Shown here: one piece after another, positions 25,847 to 35,270 of the stretch | Numbering within the stretch: the stretch's first letter is position 1 | Layout of the letters: each line of letters begins with the position of its first letter | Origin: an uncultured Bacteroidota bacterium | GTDB taxonomy: Bacteria; Bacteroidota; Bacteroidia; Flavobacteriales; Flavobacteriaceae | Direction of reading: 5' to 3' | DNA length: 64,000 bases | Assembly (NCBI GenBank): GCA_902536935.1 | Contig: CACAZM010000007.1 | Span: forward strand, 1-64,000 | Notes under the pieces: model-generated | Seen by the model: only the letters and a program-made list of their open reading frames with translations | Told to the model about the DNA's origin: nothing | Databases searched by the model: none | Program-made: the position numbers and the translations under genes

Positions 25847-26292
25847 AAATCGATTGGAAAATATATAACTGGAGTGAACTCACAACAGATATTTTATATT
25901 CAATCCTTTCTTTGCGATCAGAGGTTTTTGTTGTAGAACAAGATTGTGTTTATCAAGATATTGATAACAAAGATCAAAAAGCAAAGCATCTGTTGGGTTA
26001 TGACAAGGATCTCTTAATCGCTCATAGCCGTCTTCTCAAGCCAGGGGATTATTTCGATCAACATTCGTTTGGTCGAGCAGTGGTTAAAAAATCACATCGT
26101 GGGTTAGGATTTGGAGATGAACTCGTGAAGCGCTCTATCAAAGAATTAGGAAATCAAACAGAGATAAAAATATCAGCCCAATATCATCTCGAAAAACTAT
26201 ATCAAAACAATGGTTTTGTTTCTGTTGGTGATACTTATCTTGAAGATGGCATTCCTCACATTGCTATGTTTCGGAAACCTTCCACTTCGTAA
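25843..26292 (+). CDS. GNAT N-acetyltransferase, ElaA type
   Basis: 149 aa. Opens with WKIYNWSELTTDILYSILSLRSEVFVVEQDCVYQDID-like sequence, the ElaA subfamily hallmark (LRxxVFVVEQxCxYxxxD). The acetyl-CoA loop region is HRGLGFGDEL (motif A) and the tail contains FVSVGDTYLEDGIPHIAMFR, also typical. Substrate unknown. Translationally coupled to rpiB. Its last 29 bp overlap the convergent rnpA gene, an unusually long tail-to-tail overlap. Confidence 0.9.
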   Translation: MKIDWKIYNWSELTTDILYSILSLRSEVFVVEQDCVYQDIDNKDQKAKHLLGYDKDLLIAHSRLLKPGDYFDQHSFGRAVVKKSHRGLGFGDELVKRSIKELGNQTEIKISAQYHLEKLYQNNGFVSVGDTYLEDGIPHIAMFRKPSTS

Positions 26293-26614
26293 GTATCGCT
26301 GTAAATGCTTGATAAATTTCACTACTGCTTTTTACGATTTTTTTTGTATAAATAAAATAGCCTATTCCAGAAAAAGAATCGCCGAGTACATGTTTTTGAA
26401 GTCGAAAGGATTCTCGCATTCTTCGTTTGAGTAAGTTTCTTGTAACAGCGGTAGTATGTAGGCGTTTCGGTGCAGAAAAACCAACTTTAAATTCGGTCTG
26501 ACTTCGGAGGTATTTTAACGTAATTCCACCAGACGAAATACTTTTTCCCGAATTAAATAACGTTTGAAGTTGAGATTCATTTGTAATGCGTATTTGTTTA
26601 GGAAAAGAAGCCAT
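26264..26614 (-). CDS. rnpA: Ribonuclease P protein component
   Basis: 116 aa basic protein that with RNase P RNA removes tRNA 5' leaders. The diagnostic block RNLLKRRMRES lies near residues 56-66, preceded by KVGFSAPKRLHTTAVTRN. It is the last gene of a minus-strand run and its ATG overlaps the M1 peptidase stop by one base. It is not beside rpmH/dnaA as in many bacteria. Its 3' 29 bp overlap the opposing GNAT gene. Confidence 0.92.
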   Translation of the reverse strand: MASFPKQIRITNESQLQTLFNSGKSISSGGITLKYLRSQTEFKVGFSAPKRLHTTAVTRNLLKRRMRESFRLQKHVLGDSFSGIGYFIYTKKIVKSSSEIYQAFTAILTKWKVSET

Positions 26615-28419
26615 TATTCAGTTATGTAGATATCATTATTTGAATTTATGTCAGCTTTTAAACCCGTTGGATTTAACCGAATGACCTTAATATCTGATAA
26701 AGGGCTTTCGATTTCAAACTGGTATGTTGGAATTGCCCAAGACCAATCGCTTAATTTAGTAATTTTTTGATCGAAAAAAGATTTTTCCCCTCGCATCATT
26801 CGCAAAGGGATATAATAATAATCCGAAGACCCATCAATGGCTTCCACATAGACTTCTACTGGCATCGCCATATTACCAATACGTTCTAAAGTAATTTTTG
26901 TTTTTTGGCCTTTCTCTTCAACTTGCTGAATTCCATAATCAATTGTATTTGTTGTGCGCACCCAATCGTTGAGATACCACTCCAGTTGCATGCCAGAAAC
27001 CTTTTCCGCAATACGCTTAAAATCATTCGGTGTGGGATGACTAAACTGAAACACCTCATAATATCTTTTGATCGTTTTCATGAGGTTCTCAGCACCAATA
27101 ATATAACCGAGTTGGGCCAGAAAAACCGCGCCTTTAGAGTAACTAGCAACACCATAGGTAAAATTATATTGAAACCGATCGGCATGTGTTGTTAATGGCT
27201 CTTCAACTCCCGAATTCACAAGTTGATAATAGCGGTTATAAAAACTGGAATACGGATCCTCTGTTCCTAGAATTTCGGCCTCACAAAGCATATCATAAAA
27301 AGAAGTAAACCCTTCGTCCATCCAGGCGTATTTTGCCTCATTGGTACCCAATAAGTGATGAAACCAACTATGCGCCAGTTCATGAGCAGTTACCCCAAAC
27401 AAGCTTTTATACTCTCGCCCTCCCGTAATAAGGGTACACATGGGATATTCCATTCCTCCATCTCCACCTTGAATAACAGAGTATTGTTTGTAAGGATACA
27501 TGCCGATATTCTTATTAAAAAAAGATAGCATTCTCGCAGTATCAGCCTGCAACCGTTTCCAATTGTCTTGGATATCGGGATTGTTGAGATATAAAAAATG
27601 AAGTTCTACATCATTTGGACCTAAGATCATATCATGGATAAATTCAGGATCAGCGGCCCATGCAAAATCATGAACCATTGGCGCAACAAAATGCCAAGTC
27701 AAGGTTTTACCTTTTGATTTTTTAGTTTTTTCCGCGTAACCGTGACCTATTTCTTCAGGGTTTTGAAGGTAGCCAGTACCGCCAATTACGTAGTGACGAT
27801 CAATGGTGATGGACACCTCGAAATCACCCCAAACCCCATGAAACTCACGCCCAATATATGGGTTCGGATGCCAACCATCTTTATCATACTCAACTAGTTT
27901 TGGGTACCACTGTGTCATGGATAGATCAACTCCTTCCTTGTTGTTTCTACCACTTCGACGAATTTGAACAGGAACTTGACCCTCAAAAGTCATATCCAAA
28001 ACAGTTGAAGCGCCAGGAAGTAGAGGTGTGGCCAAATCAACAACCAAAATAGTTTCTTCTTCCGTATAAGCGAGAGATACCCCGTCTTGTGTTAGGTCAT
28101 TCACATGTAAAAAACCAATCTCATCAGGCAATAGCTTACTGATTCTATCGCCAACTCGCGGATCGGGGTCTTTGATGGTTCTTGACCGTACGTCCATATC
28201 ACTCCCTGGCTGAAAAGCGTTAAAATACAAGTGGTAAAAGACCTGAGAAAGGGTGTCGGGAGAGTGGTTGGCATAGGTGAGCTGTTGTGTTCCACTATAT
28301 CGAAATGTTTCCACATCCATACGGATGTCCATCACATAATCGACTTCTTGCTGCCAATACCCTTTATAGGGCGATTGGGCAAAGCAAAATGCGCATAAAA
28401 GAAAAATAAGATGCTTCAT
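26614..28419 (-). CDS. M1 family aminopeptidase (secreted)
   Basis: 601 aa zinc metallopeptidase. A signal peptide starts at ATG 28419 (MKHLIFLLCAFCFAQ); a longer in-frame reading from 28557 runs into the upstream hydrolase gene and lacks a signal, so I reject it. The zinc site is HELAH near residue 345 with the third ligand glutamate in WMDEGF 18 residues on, and the substrate-binding GGMEYP precedes it. The C-terminal region lacks the full ERAP-like helical domain, as in bacterial short M1 enzymes. Periplasmic or outer-membrane location. Lies 13 bp after the MBL gene and overlaps rnpA by one base. Confidence 0.93.
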   Translation of the reverse strand: MKHLIFLLCAFCFAQSPYKGYWQQEVDYVMDIRMDVETFRYSGTQQLTYANHSPDTLSQVFYHLYFNAFQPGSDMDVRSRTIKDPDPRVGDRISKLLPDEIGFLHVNDLTQDGVSLAYTEEETILVVDLATPLLPGASTVLDMTFEGQVPVQIRRSGRNNKEGVDLSMTQWYPKLVEYDKDGWHPNPYIGREFHGVWGDFEVSITIDRHYVIGGTGYLQNPEEIGHGYAEKTKKSKGKTLTWHFVAPMVHDFAWAADPEFIHDMILGPNDVELHFLYLNNPDIQDNWKRLQADTARMLSFFNKNIGMYPYKQYSVIQGGDGGMEYPMCTLITGGREYKSLFGVTAHELAHSWFHHLLGTNEAKYAWMDEGFTSFYDMLCEAEILGTEDPYSSFYNRYYQLVNSGVEEPLTTHADRFQYNFTYGVASYSKGAVFLAQLGYIIGAENLMKTIKRYYEVFQFSHPTPNDFKRIAEKVSGMQLEWYLNDWVRTTNTIDYGIQQVEEKGQKTKITLERIGNMAMPVEVYVEAIDGSSDYYYIPLRMMRGEKSFFDQKITKLSDWSWAIPTYQFEIESPLSDIKVIRLNPTGLKADINSNNDIYITE

Positions 28420-28432
28420 AATAAGATTGAAG

Positions 28433-29275
28433 TTAAATAAATTCGTTCCACTGGTGGCACGACTGTAAGCGTATCCCTTTTTCTGTTTGATGAACCCGCA
28501 CCAAAGGGGTGTTTGGGTCATGTTCCAAAAAAAGCAAATAGTTGTTTTCAGCTGCAAGATCTAAAAAAGCAGACTTTTCAACAAGCGTTTGTAGTGGACG
28601 AACATCATATCCCATGACATAAGGTAGGGGAATATGCCCAACAGTAGGGATAAGGTCTCCCATAAAGACAAGTTTTTCCCCTTTCCAATCCACCATCGGC
28701 AACATTTGTTTTTCCGTATGCCCATCTACAAAAAGAAGATCTAGACCCAAAGGATTGTCTTTCCCTTTTTCAATAAAACGCAAACGACCAGACTCTTGAA
28801 TCGGGTTTAGGTTATCTTTCAAAAAGGAAGCTTTCTCACGAGGGTTAGGCTGGGTGGCCCATTGCCAATGAGACTCATTTGACCAGTAATCAGCATTTGG
28901 AAATACAGGAACAAAAGAAGTGCGGTCAGCATTCCAAGTAAAACACCCCCCACAATGATCGAAATGTAAATGGGTTAGCAAAACATCCGTAACATCATTA
29001 GGATGAAAACTAGCGCCTATGACAGAATCGACAAGATTATCACCCCCCCAAGGCTTGTAGTAATTAAAAAAACGTTCGCTTTGTTTGTCCCCCATTCCCG
29101 TATCGACCAGAATCAATCGATCACTTGATTCAATCAACAAACACCGCGCACATAAATCAATCAGATTGTTTTCGTCTGCAGGATTGGTGCGTTGCCAAAT
29201 CGACTTTGGCACAACACCAAACATTGCACCACCGTCAAGCTTGAAACGACCCGCAACGATTGGGAATAGGTCCAT
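28433..29275 (-). CDS. MBL-fold metallo-hydrolase
   Basis: 280 aa. Metallo-beta-lactamase fold shown by VDTGMGDK, the metal motif THLHFDHCGG near residues 103-112, FVDGHTEKQM and VFMGDLIPTVGH, then a late LFLEHDP histidine. Similar in pattern to quorum-quenching lactonase and other hydrolases of this fold, but I cannot assign a substrate. No signal peptide. It starts one base after the APC-USP gene stops and precedes the M1 peptidase by 13 bp, so it is co-transcribed with them. Confidence 0.88.
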   Translation of the reverse strand: MDLFPIVAGRFKLDGGAMFGVVPKSIWQRTNPADENNLIDLCARCLLIESSDRLILVDTGMGDKQSERFFNYYKPWGGDNLVDSVIGASFHPNDVTDVLLTHLHFDHCGGCFTWNADRTSFVPVFPNADYWSNESHWQWATQPNPREKASFLKDNLNPIQESGRLRFIEKGKDNPLGLDLLFVDGHTEKQMLPMVDWKGEKLVFMGDLIPTVGHIPLPYVMGYDVRPLQTLVEKSAFLDLAAENNYLLFLEHDPNTPLVRVHQTEKGIRLQSCHQWNEFI

Positions 29276-29276
29276 A

Positions 29277-31466
29277 CTAATCTCTTATGGTTAACCGCAA
29301 AACTGAACAAACAGAGTTTTTGACAAAACGATCCGATTTTAGACCGAGCAAAACATTGTACCAAGCGCTTTTTTCCTGCGATCCGATAATAAGTAAATCA
29401 TAACTGGCAGACACTTCAGAAATCACACCAACCACATCGTTGCTTCTTATTACCACACTACTTTCTTCACGGGACAAGCCTTTTAATAAACTGTTATTTT
29501 TGTTATGAAGTTTTGTTTCTACACTTTTCTTTTTGTCTTTTCCTATCACGTTCAAGAGCGTCAAGCTTGCACCATAGTATTTGCAAATGTTATCAGCCAC
29601 TTGGATAAATTTATTTCCTTCTCGTCCTGGGCGGACAGCCAACACAACTTTTGAAATATTTCTTACCCCATTGTCTTTAAACAAAGCGAGGTTGGAATTG
29701 ATGTTTTTGATGACCCACCCCACAGGGTTACGAACCAAGATTCCCGTATTTTCACGACCACCCCAACCCATAACTAACCATTCACATTTTTGTACCGAAG
29801 TGATGTTTTTGATGGTGTTAACTACATCATGCGTAGGGAGGCTCTCAAAAGTTACTTTGGTGTCTTTAGATTCGCGAAGAGACAAAATACGCCTTTCGAC
29901 AGATTCATCTTTGGGACTAATCAGATTGACATCTTCCAAAAAGGTTTGGTCGGGCGCCTCTATGATGTTGATCGCATTCACACTTTCTTTAGGGTTGATA
30001 GAAGAAGCCACTTCAACGATCATTTCTGGTGAGGTTTCGTCACCGAGTAAGGGAACGACGATTTGAGAATCTGAACTGTATATGCTCTCAATCACCTCCT
30101 CTTGGTCAAGCCCTGTTTCGGAAGTCCCAGCACGCCTTCCTCGAAAAAGAAAAGAGAATATCCCATAGTTTGATAACAAGCCACTGCGGTTGGTTTTTCG
30201 CCCATAAGCTAAGAACACAAAAAAGCCAATGATAAATACCGCCAATACTGATAATAAAGCTTGAGAACCAAGAAAAGCGAGCAAAAACAAACCGCTTAAA
30301 ATTCCAAAGATTTGAATAAAGGGATAAAGTGGCGATTTGTATTTGGGGCGATACCACTGTGCATTCGTTTCTCTAAACACAATCACCGCAAGATTGACCG
30401 AAACAAACATGAGTACCTTAAAAGCACTGGCGAGCTTGGCTATTTTCACAACATCCAAAAAGATGATGGCTAACGCAATTACAACTGCTGTGACGATGAT
30501 TGAAAAAACAGGGGTCAAATATTGTTTACTGATTGAAGTAAAAACTTTAGGCAAAGCACCGTCGCGCGCCATGGCAAAAGGAAAGCGCGAAGAGGCAAGT
30601 AAACCCGAATTGGCCATGGAGAGTAGTGTCATTACCCCCACAACTCCAGCGATATATCCCGCAATAGGACCACCGATTTCAGCTGCGGCGGTATAGATTG
30701 GTCGGATATCGGTAGATAAGGCAGCCCCATCGACAAAACGCACAAGCACCATGGATACACAAACATATACAGCCATAATAAGCAGCAATGAAATAATCAT
30801 GGTACGCGGAAGGTTTTTTTCGGGCTGAGAAATTTCTCCAGCAATTGCAGCAATTTTGGTTACTCCCGCATAGGAGATGTATAAAAAGGCAACCCCACTA
30901 AAAAAGCCAAGGGTACCATCCGATAAAAATTCTGTTGGCGGAACGACGCTTACACTGTTAAATCCAAGCACAATCAACACGACCAAAGAGGTCACACTAA
31001 TCCCAACAATAGCGAGTTGGGCGTCCCCTACTTTTTTAACTCCGAAGAGATTGAGGACCAAAACTAAAAGCAAGGAGACGATCGCCACGATGGTGGTATA
31101 GAACGAGTTCAATTCTACTAACACATACAAATAAGCACTTAACCCAACTAAAGAAAAAGCACTTTTGAGCAATAACGACAACCACAACCCAATTCCCGAA
31201 ACGACCCCAAAAAGAGGGCCAAACGCACGATCGATATACACATAGGTTCCCCCTGATTTGGGCATAGCGGTTGCCAATTCAGCTTTGGATAACACAGCAG
31301 GGATAATGCAAATTCCAGCTACTAAAAACGCCAAAGAAACAGAGGGTCCTGTGATGCCAAAAGCCACACCTGGCAACACAAAAATACCACTTAGCATACC
31401 GCCGATACTAATTGCTATGGCGGATGGCAAACTCAATGTGCGAACAAGGTTTGTCTTACTTTTCAT
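29277..31466 (-). CDS. APC-superfamily amino acid permease fused to C-terminal universal-stress-protein domains
   Basis: 729 aa. Residues 1 to about 420 are a 12-helix amino acid-polyamine-organocation permease beginning with the typical SLPSAIAISIGGMLSGIFVLPG loop and containing GGTYVYIDRAFG. Residues about 460-729 are cytoplasmic with two USP-like halves: the first includes SQIVVPLLGDE and WLVMGWGG, the second KVVLAVRPG, ASLTLLNVIG and DLLIIGSQEKS. The nucleotide-binding G-2x-G-9x-G(S/T) pattern is only partly recognisable. Such fusions are known in bacteria and suggest control of transport by nucleotide or stress state. It follows lepA by 57 bp. Confidence 0.9.
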   Translation of the reverse strand: MKSKTNLVRTLSLPSAIAISIGGMLSGIFVLPGVAFGITGPSVSLAFLVAGICIIPAVLSKAELATAMPKSGGTYVYIDRAFGPLFGVVSGIGLWLSLLLKSAFSLVGLSAYLYVLVELNSFYTTIVAIVSLLLVLVLNLFGVKKVGDAQLAIVGISVTSLVVLIVLGFNSVSVVPPTEFLSDGTLGFFSGVAFLYISYAGVTKIAAIAGEISQPEKNLPRTMIISLLLIMAVYVCVSMVLVRFVDGAALSTDIRPIYTAAAEIGGPIAGYIAGVVGVMTLLSMANSGLLASSRFPFAMARDGALPKVFTSISKQYLTPVFSIIVTAVVIALAIIFLDVVKIAKLASAFKVLMFVSVNLAVIVFRETNAQWYRPKYKSPLYPFIQIFGILSGLFLLAFLGSQALLSVLAVFIIGFFVFLAYGRKTNRSGLLSNYGIFSFLFRGRRAGTSETGLDQEEVIESIYSSDSQIVVPLLGDETSPEMIVEVASSINPKESVNAINIIEAPDQTFLEDVNLISPKDESVERRILSLRESKDTKVTFESLPTHDVVNTIKNITSVQKCEWLVMGWGGRENTGILVRNPVGWVIKNINSNLALFKDNGVRNISKVVLAVRPGREGNKFIQVADNICKYYGASLTLLNVIGKDKKKSVETKLHNKNNSLLKGLSREESSVVIRSNDVVGVISEVSASYDLLIIGSQEKSAWYNVLLGLKSDRFVKNSVCSVLRLTIRD

Positions 31467-31523
31467 TTCAATTGAAAAGTACTAAATAAATTTACGAAAC
31501 AAAAGAGGTTGGGAAAATAAAGG

Positions 31524-33320
31524 CTAGTCGTTCAACTGCAATACTGCCATAAAGGCTTGTTGTGGGATTTCGACATTACCGACTTGGCGCATCTTCTTTT
31601 TCCCTTTTTTCTGCTTTTCAAGGAGTTTTCGCTTTCGGGTAATATCACCACCATAACACTTGGCCGTTACGTCTTTCCGAACCGCTTTGATGGTTTCACG
31701 AGAAATGATTTTGGCACCGATCGCCGCTTGAATCGGAATATCAAATTGCTGTCTTGGAATCAGCTCCTTGAGCTTTTCACACATTTTCTTTCCGAGGGTA
31801 TAAGCGTTGTCGGTATGTACTAAGGCCGATAGGGCATCGACAGGACTAGCGTTCAGCAAAATATCTACCTTGACCAACTTGGACGTCCGCAACCCAATCG
31901 GGCTATAATCAAAAGAGGCATATCCACGAGAAACCGACTTAAGCCGATCATAAAAATCAAATACGATTTCTGCCAAGGGCATATCAAAGGACAACTCTAC
32001 ACGTTCAGGAGTGAGATAGGTTTGATTCGTGATATGCCCACGCTTTTCAATGCACAAACTCATCACATTCCCAACATAGTCTGCCTTGGTGATGATTGAT
32101 GCCTTGATAAATGGTTCTTCTACATGATCAAGAATTGAAGGGTTGGGAAGATCTGTTGGATTGTTGACCAACACAATTTCATCAGGGCTCTTTTTGGTAT
32201 AGGCGTGATAAGATACGTTGGGAACGGTTGTAATCACCGACATATCAAACTCGCGCTCGAGGCGTTCTTGAATGATTTCCAAGTGTAACATTCCCAAAAA
32301 TCCACAGCGAAACCCAAAGCCAAGTGCAGCTGAACTTTCGGGCTGAAAGACCAAAGACGCATCGTTGAGCTGCAGCTTCTCCATGGAGTTTCTGAGCTCT
32401 TCGTAATCTTCAGTGTCAACAGGGTAAATCCCCGCAAACACCATGGGTTTGACCTCTTCAAAACCATCAATCGGTGAGTTTGTGGGGCTTGTGGCCAAGG
32501 TAATCGTATCTCCAACTTGGACCTCTTTAGCCTCTTTAATCCCTGTGATTAAGTAACCCACATCACCCGTCTCTACACGCTTTCGTGGTTCTTGTTTGAG
32601 TTTGAGCGCACCGACCTCATCGGCGTTGTACTCTTTTCCAGTAGCGATAAATTTGATCCGGTCCCCTTTGGTGATTTGACCGTTCATGACACGGAAATAG
32701 GTTTCCACCCCACGAAACGGATTGTAAACGGAGTCAAAAATAAGAGCTTGCAAAGAGGCAAGATTATCCCCTTCGGGAGAAGGAATGCGTGCTATGATAG
32801 CTTCCAAAATAGATTCGATACCAAGACCTGTTTTTGCAGAGCAGTGAATCACCTCTTCTGCCTGACAACCCAATAAATCAACAATATCGTCGGTGACCTC
32901 TTCAGGGTTTGCAGAAGGCAAATCGACCTTGTTGAGAATAGGAATGATTTCCAAGTCGTTTTCTAAAGCCAAATACAAATTGGAAATTGTTTGCGCTTGA
33001 ATACTTTGCGCCGCATCGACCACTAATAGCGCACCCTCACAGGCAGCAATTGAACGGGAAACTTCATAAGAAAAGTCCACATGCCCTGGCGTATCAATGA
33101 GATTAAACACATAGTCTTGACCGTCGAGCGTATAGTTCATTTGAATCGCATGGGACTTGATCGTGATTCCACGCTCACGTTCCAAATCCATATTATCGAG
33201 AAGTTGATCTTGCTTTTCTCGTTCAGTAACCGCGCCAGTTGCATCGAGCAAACGGTCAGCCAAGGTGCTTTTACCATGATCGATATGGGCAATGATGCAA
33301 AAATTCCGAATGTATTTCAT
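31524..33320 (-). CDS. lepA: Elongation factor 4 (LepA), ribosomal back-translocase GTPase
   Basis: 598 aa, full length. From ATG 33320 it begins [22 protein letters not shown]-motifs DTPGHVDF and NKVDLP follow, and the LepA-specific C-terminal domain (about 490-598) ends [17 protein letters not shown] longer reading upstream to 33431 is excluded because a full-consensus promoter element lies at 33340-33347 and homologues begin at MKxIRNF. Acts on the ribosome. First gene of the lepA > APC-USP > MBL > M1 > rnpA minus-strand run. Confidence 0.97.
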   Translation of the reverse strand: MKYIRNFCIIAHIDHGKSTLADRLLDATGAVTEREKQDQLLDNMDLERERGITIKSHAIQMNYTLDGQDYVFNLIDTPGHVDFSYEVSRSIAACEGALLVVDAAQSIQAQTISNLYLALENDLEIIPILNKVDLPSANPEEVTDDIVDLLGCQAEEVIHCSAKTGLGIESILEAIIARIPSPEGDNLASLQALIFDSVYNPFRGVETYFRVMNGQITKGDRIKFIATGKEYNADEVGALKLKQEPRKRVETGDVGYLITGIKEAKEVQVGDTITLATSPTNSPIDGFEEVKPMVFAGIYPVDTEDYEELRNSMEKLQLNDASLVFQPESSAALGFGFRCGFLGMLHLEIIQERLEREFDMSVITTVPNVSYHAYTKKSPDEIVLVNNPTDLPNPSILDHVEEPFIKASIITKADYVGNVMSLCIEKRGHITNQTYLTPERVELSFDMPLAEIVFDFYDRLKSVSRGYASFDYSPIGLRTSKLVKVDILLNASPVDALSALVHTDNAYTLGKKMCEKLKELIPRQQFDIPIQAAIGAKIISRETIKAVRKDVTAKCYGGDITRKRKLLEKQKKGKKKMRQVGNVEIPQQAFMAVLQLND

Positions 33321-33339
33321 CAACGAGTTAAAAGGACAA

Positions 33340-33347
33340 CAAAGATA
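33340..33347 (-). promoter_or_regulatory. TAnnTTTG -7 element for lepA
   Basis: TATCTTTG on the minus strand, 19 nt before the lepA ATG at 33320. Confidence 0.5.
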
Positions 33348-33379
33348 CTTAATTGCACCCTGTAAATGCGAATAAAGAT

Positions 33380-33387
33380 TATTTTTG
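33380..33387 (+). promoter_or_regulatory. TAnnTTTG -7 element for the DoxX/Trx gene
   Basis: TATTTTTG, 15 nt before ATG 33403; it overlaps an in-frame TTG at 33385 and so excludes that start. Confidence 0.5.
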
Positions 33388-33402
33388 AAAAAAATTGAAC
33401 CG

Positions 33403-34275
33403 ATGAAACGCATACAAAACGCTTCTCGCATTGTCCTAGGGCTTGTGTTTATCTTTTCCGCTTACACCAAGTTTGTCGGCCCTGGCTTTTTCGAAATCAC
33501 ACTGATTGATCAGGGCTTGTTGTCAAGCAGGGGTCAAGCACAACACGCCGCACGCTTCCTTATCGGGTTTGAGTTTGCCCTCGGATTTCTTATGCTTCTT
33601 CCTTATTACACCAAGCATCTGATGGCGATTGCCAGTTTGATGTTGTTTGGGTTTACCCTTCATCTTGGGTATTTGTGGGCCATCGGGGACACAGAAAATT
33701 GTGGGTGTTTTGGAGAAATAATTTCCATGTCGCCCGCCGAATCGATTGCTAAAAACATACTGATGTTATCGGTTTCGGTTTGGTTGTGGATTAAAGGCGA
33801 CTTAAAACCGATAAACAGAACTATTCTTTTAGGGGGCGCAGCAGTTCTTATCTCTTCTATGTGGGGCTTTTTACCTATTCCGAACCAAGGGGAGTTTCCA
33901 ATAAACGATTACACTTCATTTACCTACTCTGGAAGAACCGATTTGTCATCAGGGGAGAAAATCATCGCCATTCTTAATTTGGATTGTGAGCACTGTCAAG
34001 AATTGAGCGAGGAGCTTGGAATACTTCAAAAAAAGAAACTACTTCCCGACACCTATGCACTCTATTTTATAGAAGGGGAAACAACCGTCGAGCAATTTGA
34101 GCAAATGACAAATAGTGCTTTTCCGTATGCTGAAATCGATGTGAACACCTTTTTTGATCTAATCGGCGAAAGCCCACCACGGGTATACATATTAAAAGAC
34201 GGAGAAGTAGATGCAGTTCTTGACGAAGATATCGCATTAAAAATCGAAAACCGTTATAAAGCAATCGCGTATTAA
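33403..34275 (+). CDS. DoxX/MauE-type four-helix membrane protein with C-terminal thioredoxin-like domain
   Basis: 290 aa. Residues 1 to about 150 hold four or five hydrophobic helices in the DoxX/MauE pattern, with [11 protein letters not shown] after helix 1 and a cysteine pair in ENCGCFGE. The remainder (about 165-290) resembles a thioredoxin-like domain, with a CEHC motif in [11 protein letters not shown] and a later [13 protein letters not shown] strand. Together these suggest a membrane-linked thiol/disulfide or electron carrier. The stop overlaps the ATG of dusB by one base (TAATG), so the two are co-expressed. Confidence 0.78.
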   Translation: MKRIQNASRIVLGLVFIFSAYTKFVGPGFFEITLIDQGLLSSRGQAQHAARFLIGFEFALGFLMLLPYYTKHLMAIASLMLFGFTLHLGYLWAIGDTENCGCFGEIISMSPAESIAKNILMLSVSVWLWIKGDLKPINRTILLGGAAVLISSMWGFLPIPNQGEFPINDYTSFTYSGRTDLSSGEKIIAILNLDCEHCQELSEELGILQKKKLLPDTYALYFIEGETTVEQFEQMTNSAFPYAEIDVNTFFDLIGESPPRVYILKDGEVDAVLDEDIALKIENRYKAIAY

Positions 34276-35270
34276 TGGCTAAAATCGGAAACATCGAGTT
34301 AGGGCCTTTTCCGCTGTTGCTTGCACCGATGGAAGACGTGAGTGACCCACCTTTCCGCGCACTTTGCAAAGAACAGGGTGCAGATGTGATGTACACGGAG
34401 TTTATTTCGAGTGAAGGTTTGATTCGAGACGCCGCTAAAAGTGTGATGAAGCTCGACATTTATGAAAAAGAGCGACCCGTAGGGATTCAAATTTTTGGCT
34501 CAAACTTAGATTCGATGTTACAAGCTGTTGATATCGTAGAAAAGACAAAGCCAGATATTATTGACATTAACTACGGCTGCCCAGTCAAAAAAGTAGTCTG
34601 CAAAGGTGCAGGAGCAGGTATACTAAAAGATATTCCAAAGATGGTTTCTTTAACCAAAGCCATTGTTGAGAGAACTGCATTGCCAGTTACCGTCAAAACG
34701 CGCTTAGGATGGGACCATGACAGCATACATATTGTAGAGGTTGCCGAACGACTACAGGATGTGGGTGCACAAGCGATTTCCATTCATGGGCGCACTCGGG
34801 CACAGATGTATAAAGGGGAAGCCAGCTGGCATCCAATCGCAGAGGTAAAAAACAACCCAAGGATGTACATTCCAGTTTTTGGAAACGGAGATGTAGATAG
34901 CCCAGAAAAAGCGGTACTCATGCGAGACGATTTTGGATTAGACGGCGCTATGATTGGACGGGCAAGCATTGGAAATCCTTGGTTTTTCGCACAAGTCAAG
35001 CACTATTTTGAAACAGGTCACCACCTATCGACACCAAACATAAAAGACCGTGTAGAGATGGCGAGACGCCACTTGCAAATGTCCATTGAATGGAAGGGAG
35101 AGAAATTGGGCGTATTTGAAACACGTCGCCATTATACCAATTATTTTAAAGGAATCCCTCATTTTAAGGAGTACAGACAACAAATGGTCACCACTGACGA
35201 TTCTGCGGGAGTCTTTGCGGTTTTTGATGAGGTTGAGTCTGTTTTTGGAGAGGAGGAGCTGCTGATTTAG
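34275..35270 (+). CDS. dusB: tRNA-dihydrouridine synthase B
   Basis: 331 aa FMN enzyme reducing uridines of tRNA. The family pattern is complete: LLLAPMEDVSDPPF near the N-terminus, DINYGCPVKKVVCKGAGAG with the catalytic cysteine, TVKTRLGWD, ISIHGRTRAQMYKG, and VFGNGDV followed by DGAMIGRASIGNPWFF. Overlaps the preceding DoxX/Trx gene by one base and the opposing permease gene by 4 bp at the 3' end. Confidence 0.95.
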   Translation: MAKIGNIELGPFPLLLAPMEDVSDPPFRALCKEQGADVMYTEFISSEGLIRDAAKSVMKLDIYEKERPVGIQIFGSNLDSMLQAVDIVEKTKPDIIDINYGCPVKKVVCKGAGAGILKDIPKMVSLTKAIVERTALPVTVKTRLGWDHDSIHIVEVAERLQDVGAQAISIHGRTRAQMYKGEASWHPIAEVKNNPRMYIPVFGNGDVDSPEKAVLMRDDFGLDGAMIGRASIGNPWFFAQVKHYFETGHHLSTPNIKDRVEMARRHLQMSIEWKGEKLGVFETRRHYTNYFKGIPHFKEYRQQMVTTDDSAGVFAVFDEVESVFGEEELLI

